From: Fimbriimonadaceae bacterium
GTDB lineage: Bacteria > Armatimonadota > Fimbriimonadia > Fimbriimonadales > Fimbriimonadaceae
Assembly: GCA_019454105.1 (NCBI GenBank)
Contig: CP075364.1
Span: 1,615,362 to 1,679,361 of the forward strand
Direction of reading: 5' to 3'
Length of the DNA: 64,000 nucleotides
The position numbers were made by a program, and so were the translations under genes. Within the stretch, counting starts at the first letter, position 1; every line of letters starts with the position of its first letter. Below, piece after piece: positions 18,339 to 25,885 of this stretch. The notes under the pieces were generated by a model, which was given only the letters and a program-made list of their open reading frames with translations, had not been told where the DNA came from and did no database searches.

Positions 18339-18654
18339 GGAGGTTCTCCAGTTCTTCAATAAACCTCGGCAGCCCTTCGGAGATCGCTCTTTCAATCCGG
18401 CCAGAGTCGAGCGCGTCGTAGCCATGGACGATCACGTTGCGCATTCCGATCACGGAGTGAGCGTCCGTCAACCGGTCGAGGACGGCGCTGTCAGCGTTTC
18501 GAATCCGCAGGATCGACTCGCCGACGATCGTCAGGAGCCGCTCAATGGCGAGACTGACCGTCTCATCCTCGTGCCACCCGGGGACGGCCAGCCGGCGCAC
18601 ATGCTCCGCGGCGGTAAGGGCGGTTGCGAGGTTGTGGCGGGTCTCAGGCCGCAA
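18331..18654 (-). CDS. HEPN-domain toxin, DUF86/HepT-like (cassette 2)
   Basis: A 107-residue HEPN protein, the likely RNase toxin of an MNT-HEPN (type VII) toxin-antitoxin pair. The catalytic RX4HXY motif is intact as RNVIVHGY. The TTG start at 18654 has a GGGAG just upstream and gives the usual family length; the longer frame to 18774 only shadows the partner gene. It overlaps the antitoxin gene by 11 bases and the helicase gene by 8, so all three are translationally coupled. Confidence 0.83.
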   Translation of the reverse strand: MRPETRHNLATALTAAEHVRRLAVPGWHEDETVSLAIERLLTIVGESILRIRNADSAVLDRLTDAHSVIGMRNVIVHGYDALDSGRIERAISEGLPRFIEELENLLG

Positions 18655-18949
18655 AAATCTCCCTCGCCTGCTCCTCGGCCGAATCCCGGAAAGCGGCCTT
18701 CTTCGCGGCGGGCCAGTCCACCACGTCGACGTGCCGCCCGAGCAGCTCCTGGAGCCCGTACTGGAGCCCCCCAAGGTCGAACAGGCTGCGGGTCGGCTCC
18801 AATTCGACCAGGAAGTCGAAATCGCTCGTGTCCGGGTTCCAGTCCCCTCTCACGGAACTGCCGAAGACAAGCAACCGCCGAGCGCCGTATCGGCGGCACA
18901 GCTCGGCGATCTCCGCCCGTTTCGATTCGAGCACAGCGAGAGGATCCAT
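18644..18949 (-). CDS. Minimal nucleotidyltransferase antitoxin, MntA-like (cassette 2)
   Basis: A 101-residue MNT-family nucleotidyltransferase. The active site is visible as FGSSVRGDW...SDFDFLVEL, with one extra residue in the spacer compared with GSX10DXD. In the characterised MntA/HepT system the enzyme inactivates HepT by adding AMP to a Tyr near the HEPN active site. The ATG at 18949 lies only 7 bases after the stop of the helicase remnant. It shares SLFDLGGLQY and GR-VDVV with the second MNT at 23466, so the two cassettes are related. Confidence 0.85.
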   Translation of the reverse strand: MDPLAVLESKRAEIAELCRRYGARRLLVFGSSVRGDWNPDTSDFDFLVELEPTRSLFDLGGLQYGLQELLGRHVDVVDWPAAKKAAFRDSAEEQAREIFAA

Positions 18950-18956
18950 CGCTCCA

Positions 18957-19121
18957 TTATATCGGTCGTCGCCAAAAATGACCCTTGTTCCTCGCCCGCT
19001 CCCGGACACTCAGCGTCGTGTACCCGATCTTCAGCAGACCTGCGTATTGCGGGTTCGTGTCCTCGTAGGCGTAAATGCTCGGCGTCGCCAGCGGGCGGGA
19101 GGGAAAGAACTCGGCACTCAT
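18957..19121 (-). pseudogene. Truncated copy of the helicase-gene start (54 codons)
   Basis: A short frame starting ATG at 19121 and ending TAA at 18957. Its first 40 residues duplicate the N-terminus of the 15771-18338 protein: it has EFFPSRP and ATPSIYAYEDTNPQYAGLLK where the full protein has DFFPARP and ATPSIYAYEDTNPQYSGLLK. After GYTTLSVRERAR similarity ends. Its ATG overlaps the DUF4411 stop (ATGA), the coupling expected for the original helicase gene. It therefore looks like the stump left at the original gene position, with the MNT-HEPN pair now between it and the intact copy. Confidence 0.82.
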
Positions 19122-19633
19122 ACACGTGCTCCTTCGGCGTTCCCGGTAGATCCCAGGACGAGTCGCGCCCGCTCGGCTCGCAGCATCTCGAAGGGCGACA
19201 CTACCTTAACACCCAGGCCGATGCACACGTTCGGGATCTTGATTCGCCTGACCGAATCCGATGTCCTTTCGTGGGTGACGACCGTATGACTCCCGGCAAG
19301 CGCCTGTGCTACCAAGTACGAGTCCCCGACCGACAAGAACGTGCTCACGGCCGCAGGTTCGTATCCGTTCGATGTCACCCACTCGGAGACCCGCGCAAGG
19401 GCCGTCACGGTGCTTGCGTCGGGCTTGATGAAGAATCCGTCGGGCAACTCGCTCGCCCAGTCCGACAACTCGTCAGCCCCTGCGGCCAGCTCATCACCGA
19501 CCTTCTCCACGCTCGCCAAAGTCCCGCTCTCGTGTCCGAGCCGCAGCCACTCCCAGAACCCGGGGCAGAAGTCCATCCCGTAGTGAAGGTTCTTGGCGGC
19601 GATAAACGCGTTGGCGTCGAGCAGGTATGCCAC
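19118..19633 (-). CDS. DUF4411 PIN-like protein
   Basis: A 171-residue PIN-like protein, possibly a ribonuclease toxin. The N-terminus MAYLLDANAFI (metal-binding Asp6) and the family block HYGMDFCPGFWEWL identify DUF4411; further acidic positions occur in SVGDSYLVAQAL. The GTG start at 19633 shares one base with the preceding TAG (TAGTG); a longer frame to 20092 is only a shadow of the ImmA gene. DUF4411 commonly follows an HTH/ImmA gene, as here, and the pair may form a toxin-antitoxin or regulatory unit. Confidence 0.83.
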   Translation of the reverse strand: MAYLLDANAFIAAKNLHYGMDFCPGFWEWLRLGHESGTLASVEKVGDELAAGADELSDWASELPDGFFIKPDASTVTALARVSEWVTSNGYEPAAVSTFLSVGDSYLVAQALAGSHTVVTHERTSDSVRRIKIPNVCIGLGVKVVSPFEMLRAERARLVLGSTGNAEGARV

Positions 19634-20760
19634 TACGACTCGACCCCCACGCGGCGGGCGAGTTCGTAAAAGGTCGACATTTTCTTGAAGCCCAGCAGCC
19701 GCACCGACTCCGTGAACGAGGCCTGCCCCTCTAGGGTGCTCATCACGATGGCGCGGGCCAGGCGCCTGCCGGCACGGGCTGTGACCATGTTGTAGAAGTC
19801 GCCCCCACTGCTCGCTCTTGCTTCGATGCCTTTCAGGCGCTCCAGCTCGGCGTCGAAGAGCGACCAGAATTCTGTCTGCGTCATTCGCCCAATGTCGAAA
19901 AGCCTCCGTAGCGCGACCAGCGTACTGACCTTGAATCGCCGGGCTACCGCTTGCATGTCGGCACCGGGCATTGTCTCCAACTCGGCTTTCGGCACCAAGA
20001 ACTCGGCCGCGAAGCGGTTGCACCAGTCCTCGACGCTGACCGTGGAGACAAGCCGGGCGTAGGAATCCGATAGGGCCGACTCGCCCAGGCACAGGTGGCC
20101 AAGCTCGTGCGCCAGCGTGAAGATCTGGGCGGCCTTGGTGTCCGTACCGTTGACGAAGATGACCGGCCCAAGCGGTTCGGCGAGCGAGAAGCCTCTGAAC
20201 TCCTGGGTATCGAGTCTCCGGTGACTGTTGCTGCCGACGACGCCGCTCACCATGACTAGCGCACCGGTCGCTTCGATCCGCCTGATCAGTTCGCGCCGTG
20301 CGTCTTCCCAGGTGCCCAGGTAAGCCCGCTCCTCAGCGGCGATCCCGGCGTTGGGCCGGAGCCGTGCCGCGACCGCCTCCGGGTCGTCGCTGCGTGTAGC
20401 GGAGCCGACGTAGCCGACTTCGTCAAGCCGATACAGGCGGGCGTGTTCTCTGTACCAGTCCTGGCGCTGCTGGCAGAGGTAGATCGTATCAAGGAGATTG
20501 GCCGAGGGCTTGCCTGTCGTATGTCCGCGGAAGTCGGCGATCGGCAGAGGTTCTTCCAGCGGCTCGGGCAACAGCAGGAGCCCTACGGAGGTGTGCGTCC
20601 AGCCAGCGAACTGTTCCAACTGTTTCAGTGTTGGCTTGGCCTCGCCGCTTAGCCAGCGATCGAGCTTGCTGTGGGGACGGGATTCGATGAACGACTCCAC
20701 CGTCTGGCCCGCGCGTTGCACGGCCCACTCCAGCATGCGGTTATGGACGGCGACTCTCAA
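19633..20760 (-). CDS. HTH / ImmA-IrrE metallopeptidase family protein
   Basis: A 375-residue protein. The N-terminal 60 residues look like a helix-turn-helix region (SKLDRWLSGEAKPTLKQLEQ), and the central ImmA/IrrE domain carries the zinc motif LAHELGHLCLG followed by FAAEFLVPKAE. Such proteins cleave repressors or act as antitoxins. The TTG start at 20760 forms a TTGA overlap with the upstream stop, and the 1-base overlap with the PIN gene shows tight coupling. A start 17 codons upstream is not supported. Confidence 0.85.
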   Translation of the reverse strand: MRVAVHNRMLEWAVQRAGQTVESFIESRPHSKLDRWLSGEAKPTLKQLEQFAGWTHTSVGLLLLPEPLEEPLPIADFRGHTTGKPSANLLDTIYLCQQRQDWYREHARLYRLDEVGYVGSATRSDDPEAVAARLRPNAGIAAEERAYLGTWEDARRELIRRIEATGALVMVSGVVGSNSHRRLDTQEFRGFSLAEPLGPVIFVNGTDTKAAQIFTLAHELGHLCLGESALSDSYARLVSTVSVEDWCNRFAAEFLVPKAELETMPGADMQAVARRFKVSTLVALRRLFDIGRMTQTEFWSLFDAELERLKGIEARASSGGDFYNMVTARAGRRLARAIVMSTLEGQASFTESVRLLGFKKMSTFYELARRVGVES

Positions 20761-21500
20761 GGACTGGCTCCGAGCGTCGTGCGTAGGGCCGCCTCGTTGA
20801 AGTACTCCCACGCGAGGGCGTGGTGCTCGCGTATCCGGTCTAGTCCGTAGTCCAGTTCACGCGACTGATCGGCGCAGTGACCGAGGTACTCGCCAAGGAC
20901 CTGAACCAGGTTGCTGATCCAAGCTTCGTGTTTTCCTGGCTTCCAGTACCTCATGTAAGATCCGTACGACCACGGCTGGACATTCGGCGGCGCGAACGTT
21001 CGGGCCGACTCGTGAACGAAGACGCCGAAGGGCGAGGCGTACCGCTCGTGAAGGAATGCGTTGACCACCGGCGCTCCTACCAGCACCGCGTCCTTGACTT
21101 GAGCATTGGAGTTCAGCTCGTGTGCAGCCCCATTGCCCAGAGTTCGCCCATCAGCTACCGGCCCGAAAGCTACCGCGGCCCTAGCCAGGAACACCTTCGT
21201 CATGTCATCTTTCGCCTGGGCGTTCGCAAGCACGACCTGCCGGAACGCCTCCTTGACCCACGTTTGGATGAGCTTGATGTCGTCGCCGACCGCATACACC
21301 CCGTCGTTCATCGGATAGAGGCTCAATCCTTTGGTGTTCGCTCGGATTGCCGCCACGTGCAACTTGAAGATGAAGTTGGCCGAGGTGGCCAGCGAGCGCG
21401 TCATCATGCTTCTGCTGCCCATCACGTCGAGCCACGCGACGTACCGATTCTGGATGTTCAGTTTGTTCGCATCAAAGTAAGGCGCTTGATCGTTCTTCAC
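20757..21500 (-). CDS. Putative class III nucleotide-cyclase-like protein
   Basis: A 247-residue protein with no annotation I recognise by name, but with class III cyclase layout: YVAWLDVMG near residue 20 (Asp25), YPMNDGVY (Asp66), ARAAVAFGPVADG, and VLVGAPVVNAF before FGVFVHESAR. The two acidic residues are 41 positions apart, close to the spacing of metal-binding Asps in class III cyclases. It has no membrane segment. The start is GTG at 21500. It sits between a methyltransferase gene and the ImmA gene inside the restriction operon, as Pycsar-type cyclases sit in defence loci, although no adjacent TM or TIR effector is seen. Activity is inference. Confidence 0.5.
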   Translation of the reverse strand: MKNDQAPYFDANKLNIQNRYVAWLDVMGSRSMMTRSLATSANFIFKLHVAAIRANTKGLSLYPMNDGVYAVGDDIKLIQTWVKEAFRQVVLANAQAKDDMTKVFLARAAVAFGPVADGRTLGNGAAHELNSNAQVKDAVLVGAPVVNAFLHERYASPFGVFVHESARTFAPPNVQPWSYGSYMRYWKPGKHEAWISNLVQVLGEYLGHCADQSRELDYGLDRIREHHALAWEYFNEAALRTTLGASP

Positions 21501-21575
21501 TCGTCACGTCCTAACGCTCGGAGAAGGAACGTGGCGGAGAGGAAGGCAACGGCGGAGAGATCTGTGAGGAAGTCG

Positions 21576-23129
21576 CTAGCCACCGTTCGGCTCCATGGGG
21601 CGGACGAGGGACTCGATGAAGGCGATCTCGTCCTTCGTCAGGCTGTACTTCTTGTAGAGTTCCTGGTCTGTCCATGTCTTAGACCAATCTTGGGTCGGCA
21701 CGAAGGTGTAAACCTTGCGCGTTGTGTCTTGCGACGGCTTGTGCAGGAGAATAAGGAATCTCGTCAGTCGGCACGAAAGGTAGGACAGGACGCTCTCTGC
21801 GGCTCGCTTGGAGTCGAACGGACCGATGCAAAGGTAGGTCTCAGTGGAGATACTCCCCGGCTCACCAACAAAAGGTGTGCTGATCACTCGGTGCGGATAA
21901 GTGTCCCTGTTACCGGTGCCAGGCGCAGCTCGGCCTACATAAACTTTCCAGTGGTCGATCAGTTCCGTCCCGGTGGTGATCGAGTCCCGAGGTACGTATC
22001 CTGTGCCACCGTTCTGGTAAACGAGCAGGTCACCGGCAGATTCCGTCAGACTTCCTTCAAAGTAAGTCCGGAGTCCGAAGGGTCGCAGCGAGCTGACTAA
22101 TGGGCCGAACTGCTTCGGTTCCGGCATTGATAGAGAGCCCCCGGGAGCCCCCTCGACAGTAGCAACCTTCTTCAGGATCGACAAGCCTTCATTGAATCTT
22201 ACAAACACATCGAGCCCGCCTTCTCGCAGCGCTCGAGTCGCCGTGGACACACCGCCGTCTGTGAAATGGGTGCTTACGCGGCAGGAACCACGGTTGTCCC
22301 GGTCCCAGAGGAAGTAGCAGATTCCGCCCTTGAGGCCTACTCCGGGGAACACATCCGAAGCGCTCAGGAAGTCATAGATTGAGCGCAGCCGGTCGTCACT
22401 GAGCATACTGTCTCGGAACTCGTCGAGGCCTTTGCCACCGGCAAACCAACGCGAGGGGATGATCATGGAGAGGTATCGCGGGTTGAGCTTCTTCGCCTGT
22501 TGTACGAACTGGTCGTAGATCGGAGCGGCGCTCGTGCCGTAACCGCCATCGTCCAGCTGATATGGCGGGTTGCCAATGATCACGTCGAACTGCATGTCAA
22601 AGATCTTCTCCGGGGCCTCTGTATGGATGAACTCATAAGCGTGGGTTTCGAGCGCTTCGTCCCTGTCGAGGGAACCTTGGCTTGCCCGACAGTACCGACA
22701 CTTACCGTCCACCCAAGTGTGCTCCACGCGCTGAAAACGGATATTGCCGTCCTCGTCCTTGAACTTCGTGCAGACCGAGTACTTGCCGTTCGCGGTCTTG
22801 GAGCAGTAGACGGAGCGCCGCGCAAGCAGGGCGGTGAGCTCGGTGATCGCCAGGCCGTAGAGCTGGGTGGACAGGATGTGGTCGATCCGCTCCTGCCGGT
22901 CGGGGATCTGCGCTTCAAGCCCGACATCCAGCCGCCGCGCGATCTCGCGGAGGAAGACCCCCGACTTGCACCCTGGGTCGAGGAACTTGGCGTCCGGGTC
23001 GCTCCACAGCTCGGATGGCAACAAGTCCAGCATCTGGTTCGCCAGCGCGGGCGGGGTAAAGACCTCGTCGCTGCTGAGGTTGGCCAGGCAGGTGAGCACA
23101 TCGGGGTTGTGGCCTTCATTCGTCAGCAT
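21576..23129 (-). CDS. Eco57I-like DNA (adenine-N6) methyltransferase
   Basis: A 517-residue modification enzyme. Motif I is FLDPGCKSGVFL (about 49-60) and catalytic motif IV is NPPYQ (187-191). Between them Cys109, Cys120, Cys144 and Cys147 (CSKTANGKYSVC, GKCRYC) form a possible zinc-binding insert. The ATG at 23129 starts MLTNEGHNPDVLTCLANLS; the in-frame extension to 23369 only shadows the HEPN gene. It overlaps the HEPN gene by 14 bases. It presumably protects host DNA from the island's helicase-nuclease. Confidence 0.88.
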   Translation of the reverse strand: MLTNEGHNPDVLTCLANLSSDEVFTPPALANQMLDLLPSELWSDPDAKFLDPGCKSGVFLREIARRLDVGLEAQIPDRQERIDHILSTQLYGLAITELTALLARRSVYCSKTANGKYSVCTKFKDEDGNIRFQRVEHTWVDGKCRYCRASQGSLDRDEALETHAYEFIHTEAPEKIFDMQFDVIIGNPPYQLDDGGYGTSAAPIYDQFVQQAKKLNPRYLSMIIPSRWFAGGKGLDEFRDSMLSDDRLRSIYDFLSASDVFPGVGLKGGICYFLWDRDNRGSCRVSTHFTDGGVSTATRALREGGLDVFVRFNEGLSILKKVATVEGAPGGSLSMPEPKQFGPLVSSLRPFGLRTYFEGSLTESAGDLLVYQNGGTGYVPRDSITTGTELIDHWKVYVGRAAPGTGNRDTYPHRVISTPFVGEPGSISTETYLCIGPFDSKRAAESVLSYLSCRLTRFLILLHKPSQDTTRKVYTFVPTQDWSKTWTDQELYKKYSLTKDEIAFIESLVRPMEPNGG

Positions 23130-23469
23130 GGCCGCTCTCCAACTGGCGCAGAAGGTTTCCGATTGATTGCCCAAGCGCGACGACGTCACGGGTCGCCGCT
23201 TCCCAAACGATGTCGACGTCCACATCGAAATAGCCGTGGACGAGCACGTTGCGCATCCCCACGACCTTCGCCCATTCCACGTCGGGCGCAAGGGCGCGCA
23301 CCTCTTGCGGAACGGCCCGTGCGGCTTCGCCGATGATCTGGAGGTGCCGCACGAACCAGCCCTGCACAAGCTCGTTCTGCTCGAATTCCTCCTTTGTCTG
23401 TGGGCGCTGGCGCTGGATCGCCGCCACCGCTTCGAGGATGTCGCGCAGACGTTCCTTCGGGTCTCTCAA
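23116..23469 (-). CDS. HEPN-domain toxin, DUF86/HepT-like (cassette 1)
   Basis: A 117-residue HEPN protein with intact RX4HXY motif (RNVLVHGY) and the usual helical layout (RDPKERLRDILEAVAAI at the start). The TTG start at 23469 overlaps the MNT stop as TTGA. It is the toxin half of the first MNT-HEPN pair, wedged between two methyltransferase subunits. It resembles the cassette 2 HEPN in motif but is longer and clearly diverged. Confidence 0.86.
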   Translation of the reverse strand: MRDPKERLRDILEAVAAIQRQRPQTKEEFEQNELVQGWFVRHLQIIGEAARAVPQEVRALAPDVEWAKVVGMRNVLVHGYFDVDVDIVWEAATRDVVALGQSIGNLLRQLESGHADE

Positions 23470-23750
23470 AGCGCGACCGCCTCTTCCAGGACGCGGTCGC
23501 GGATGCGTGGCTTCAAGCCCTTCTCGGTCACAACGTCCACCCGCCGACCGATCAGCTGCTCTAACTCGTACTGGAGCCCGCCCAGGTCAAACAGACTGCG
23601 CCCTGATTCGAGTTCCACGAGAAAGTCCACATCGCTCGCGTCGTCAGCGTCGCCTCTCGCGAAGGAGCCGAACAAGCGGATTCTTGTCGCGCCGTAAGTT
23701 GCCGCAAGCTTGAGGATCGCTTCGCGCTTCTCGCGCAATTGGTCATGCAT
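23466..23750 (-). CDS. Minimal nucleotidyltransferase antitoxin, MntA-like (cassette 1)
   Basis: A 94-residue MNT protein with active site FGSFARGDADDASDVDFLVEL, an exact GSX10DXD. It is predicted to AMPylate and silence the HEPN partner. The ATG at 23750 overlaps the end of the preceding methyltransferase gene by 8 bases; the longer frame to 23873 is shadow sequence. It shares SLFDLGGLQYELEQLIGR with the cassette 2 antitoxin. Confidence 0.87.
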   Translation of the reverse strand: MHDQLREKREAILKLAATYGATRIRLFGSFARGDADDASDVDFLVELESGRSLFDLGGLQYELEQLIGRRVDVVTEKGLKPRIRDRVLEEAVAL

Positions 23751-24468
23751 GGCCGATCTCCAAAAAGTGTACCAACGGGTAGTCCCGGACCGGCTCGGGA
23801 ATGAAGACGCCTTGGCCGGTGTCGGAGACGAGGCTCTGTTGTCGTGTCCCGAAGAGCGACTCCTGCTCCTCACCGAACAGCCGTTCTTGCGCCCGCCCTA
23901 GGCCGGGCTCTGCCTCGGGCAGCAATGCGCGGAACTCGAAGTCGCGCCGCTTGATCATGCTGCCGTTCACCGGCGACCACTCGGCGAACACAATGGGCGG
24001 ACCGCCGGGCTGGTCGCCCTGCGTGAGGCTCAGCGCGTCACCCCAGATGATGTTCAACCCGAGGATCGCCCGGACCGACTCGCGGCACTCGTGGCGCATG
24101 TTTTGGCGCCACCTCCGCTCGTAGAACTCCAGGAACAACGCGTAAAGCCGCTCCCGGCAGTCTTCGACGTTGTCCAGCTGGATGTCGATGCCATAGACGG
24201 AGGAGACGGCGACAACGGCGTTCCTCTCCCACTCCTGGCGGCTCCGCTTATAGCGACCGTCCACAACGGAAAGCTTACGGCGCAGAATCTCTACCAGGAA
24301 GTTGCCGGTGCCGCAAGCAGGCTCCAGGAACCGCGAGTCGATCCGCTCGGTCTCCGGCTTGACGAGGTCGAGCATCGCGTTGACCTCGCGCTCGCCGGTC
24401 AAGACCTCGCCGCGTTCCGCGACACGGATCTTCGACTTGATCTGAGCTCCCTTTGGCGCTTGCATCAA
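23743..24468 (-). CDS. SAM-dependent DNA methyltransferase subunit
   Basis: A 241-residue protein with SAM motif I FLEPACGTGNFLVEILRRK near residues 47-65. No NPPY catalytic motif is present; the matching region reads PIVFAEWSP followed by SMIKRRDFEF. I recognise this as a known short methyltransferase subunit that is usually encoded next to an Eco57I-like methyltransferase, so its length is probably natural. It may be a SAM-binding or structural partner of the 21576-23129 protein. The ATG overlaps the upstream stop as ATGA. Confidence 0.78.
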   Translation of the reverse strand: MMQAPKGAQIKSKIRVAERGEVLTGEREVNAMLDLVKPETERIDSRFLEPACGTGNFLVEILRRKLSVVDGRYKRSRQEWERNAVVAVSSVYGIDIQLDNVEDCRERLYALFLEFYERRWRQNMRHECRESVRAILGLNIIWGDALSLTQGDQPGGPPIVFAEWSPVNGSMIKRRDFEFRALLPEAEPGLGRAQERLFGEEQESLFGTRQQSLVSDTGQGVFIPEPVRDYPLVHFLEIGHA

Positions 24469-24854
24469 AAACCCCCACCTCCTCTGCCAAGGATCGTGGA
24501 GTCTCCGGCCGCTGACGGAGTGGGCCGAGAACCAGGCGCCGGGTCGGCGAAGAGGCTGCGCTGGGCGTCCTCGCGCCGCGCCGCTCGCAGCACCGCCTCG
24601 GTGCTCACCCGTTCGTGGATGTGGAGGCTGACATCGGGCACCTCCAGGCTCGCCTCCTCTTCGACCTCGACCTTGCGCAACCCGGCCTTGCCCGCCCAGA
24701 CCAACTGAGGAGTGAGGCGGGGGTCGAAGCCGTACTCGGCCTTCCCCGGCCTGGCTTTCGGCACGTAGTCCACGTTCCCCGACTCAGGGATATGGGCCCG
24801 GGTGGCATCGTCGTGCGTATAGCTCTCGGCCCTCTGCCCCTTCTTCCTCGCCAT
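24465..24854 (-). pseudogene. N-terminal remnant of a Mod-type DNA methyltransferase
   Basis: A 129-residue frame whose first 100 residues look like the start of type III-like Mod methyltransferases (FDPRLTPQLVWAGKAG, then EVPDVSLHIHERV). In full-length proteins this leader precedes about 400-500 residues with the DPPY catalytic motif. Here the frame ends after RSLFADPAP and a low-complexity tail (ILGRGGGGF), so the catalytic part is gone. It keeps a strong AGGAG ribosome site and an ATGA overlap with the next gene, so it may still be translated as the leader gene of the operon. It could also be an intact small protein; truncation is my preferred reading. Confidence 0.6.
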
Positions 24855-25002
24855 CCTCTCCTATTCTAACTCCAACGGCGCGGAGCTCCGCAAGAAGCCG
24901 TCGCCCGGCGGAGGCTCGCCCAGCCCGATGGTGAGTTGCCCAAGGCGGACGCCTTCTTCCGAGGCCGGGCTGGGCGGCGGTGGTCTTCCGTTGCTCCCTG
25001 CG

Positions 25003-25031
25003 GTGTCCGTGCAGTGTCCGAAGAGTGTCCG
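25003..25031. repeat. Three GTGTCCG heptamers at exact 11-base spacing
   Basis: GTGTCCG occurs at 25003, 25014 and 25025, separated by 4-base spacers (TGCA, AAGA). The array lies in the 260-base gap between the divergent island operon (start 24854) and the paralogue gene at 25116. An 11-base period is about one helical turn, which suits cooperative protein binding. A related heptamer array is at 50724-50763. Confidence 0.6.
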
Positions 25032-25115
25032 TGCAGTCAAGCGCTCGGAAACTTGGCGCGTTGTCGCCTGTCGACCTGGGGAACAACGGCGGGCGTGCCG
25101 AAGATCACAGCGACG

Positions 25116-25745
25116 ATGGCGAAGACCAACGCTTCCTTTCTCGCCCCCGGGCTGCGGGGCAAGCTCGGCGGGGTGGTGTTCTCGCGGGCCGACTGCGGGA
25201 CGGTGCTGCGAAGCCTGGCGGTGGGCCGCGACCCCTGCACGCCCGCCCAGCAGGCCCAGCGCGACCGCATCCGGCGGGCGGGACGGGCCTGGCGCGACCT
25301 CGACCCCGAGCGGGTGGCGGCCTGGCGGAGCTATGCCCTCGGGCTCGGGCCGGGGGCGCAGGCCCACGCCGTCTTCTCCGGTCTCGCGGCGCGGGCCCTG
25401 CTCGCCGGGGCCCCGGCGGTGCCGCTCGACCCTCCCGCGGCTCCCTTCCTCGGCGATTCGGTGGGGCTGGCGGTCGCGGGCGCGCCGGGGGCGGTGCTGG
25501 TGACGGCGAGCGCGGCGAACGGGGCGGGGGTCGTCACCGAGCTCCTGCTCCAGCCCCTGGTCTCGGCCAACCGGCGGACTTACCTGTCGCGGTACCGCTC
25601 GGCCCTGGTCGTGGCCATCCCCGGCGCGGGCCCGATCACCCTCCCCACCCACCCCGGATGGGTCGCGGTCGGGGCGCGGTTCCTGCGGCAAGCGACGGGC
25701 CAGGCCACGGAACTGGCCGAGCTCGGCATCGTCCGGGTGGGGTGA
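25116..25745 (+). CDS. Conserved hypothetical protein (paralogue of 14894-15601)
   Basis: A 209-residue protein from the ATG at 25116, chosen because it gives the same distance to the first shared motif as in the paralogue; a GTG at 25095 is the alternative. Shared features are GKLGGVVF, DPCTPAQQAQR, W-x2-L and AAWRSYALGL. It is very rich in Ala, Gly and Arg with extreme GC. It reads away from the defence island on the right side, mirroring its paralogue on the left. Function unknown. Confidence 0.6.
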   Translation: MAKTNASFLAPGLRGKLGGVVFSRADCGTVLRSLAVGRDPCTPAQQAQRDRIRRAGRAWRDLDPERVAAWRSYALGLGPGAQAHAVFSGLAARALLAGAPAVPLDPPAAPFLGDSVGLAVAGAPGAVLVTASAANGAGVVTELLLQPLVSANRRTYLSRYRSALVVAIPGAGPITLPTHPGWVAVGARFLRQATGQATELAELGIVRVG

Positions 25746-25767
25746 ACGGCGCGGCATCGGTTCGAGG

Positions 25768-25810
25768 GCGGACTTCGGTCCGCCTCGGGGCTCCGGACTT
25801 CGGTTCGGAG
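25768..25810. terminator. Two tandem UUCG-loop hairpins after the paralogue gene
   Basis: GCGGAC-TTCG-GTCCGC (25768-25783) is a perfect 6-bp stem with the very stable UUCG loop. It is followed by CTCCGGAC-TTCG-GTTCGGAG (25791-25810) with one wobble pair. They lie 22 bases after the stop at 25745. There is no T-run, so they more likely stabilise mRNA ends or act with Rho than form a classical terminator. Confidence 0.5.
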
Positions 25811-25885
25811 ACAACCGGTCATGGCCGCCTCCGGCCCTCTTCGTGGCACGGGCGTCCCCGCCCGTAATCCAGCTCCCTCCCCCGA

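Noticed and set aside
19634-20092. A longer DUF4411 protein starting at 20092
   Set aside because: The extra part is the shifted frame of the ImmA gene; GTG 19633 gives the exact family start MAYLLDAN and a 1-base coupling overlap.
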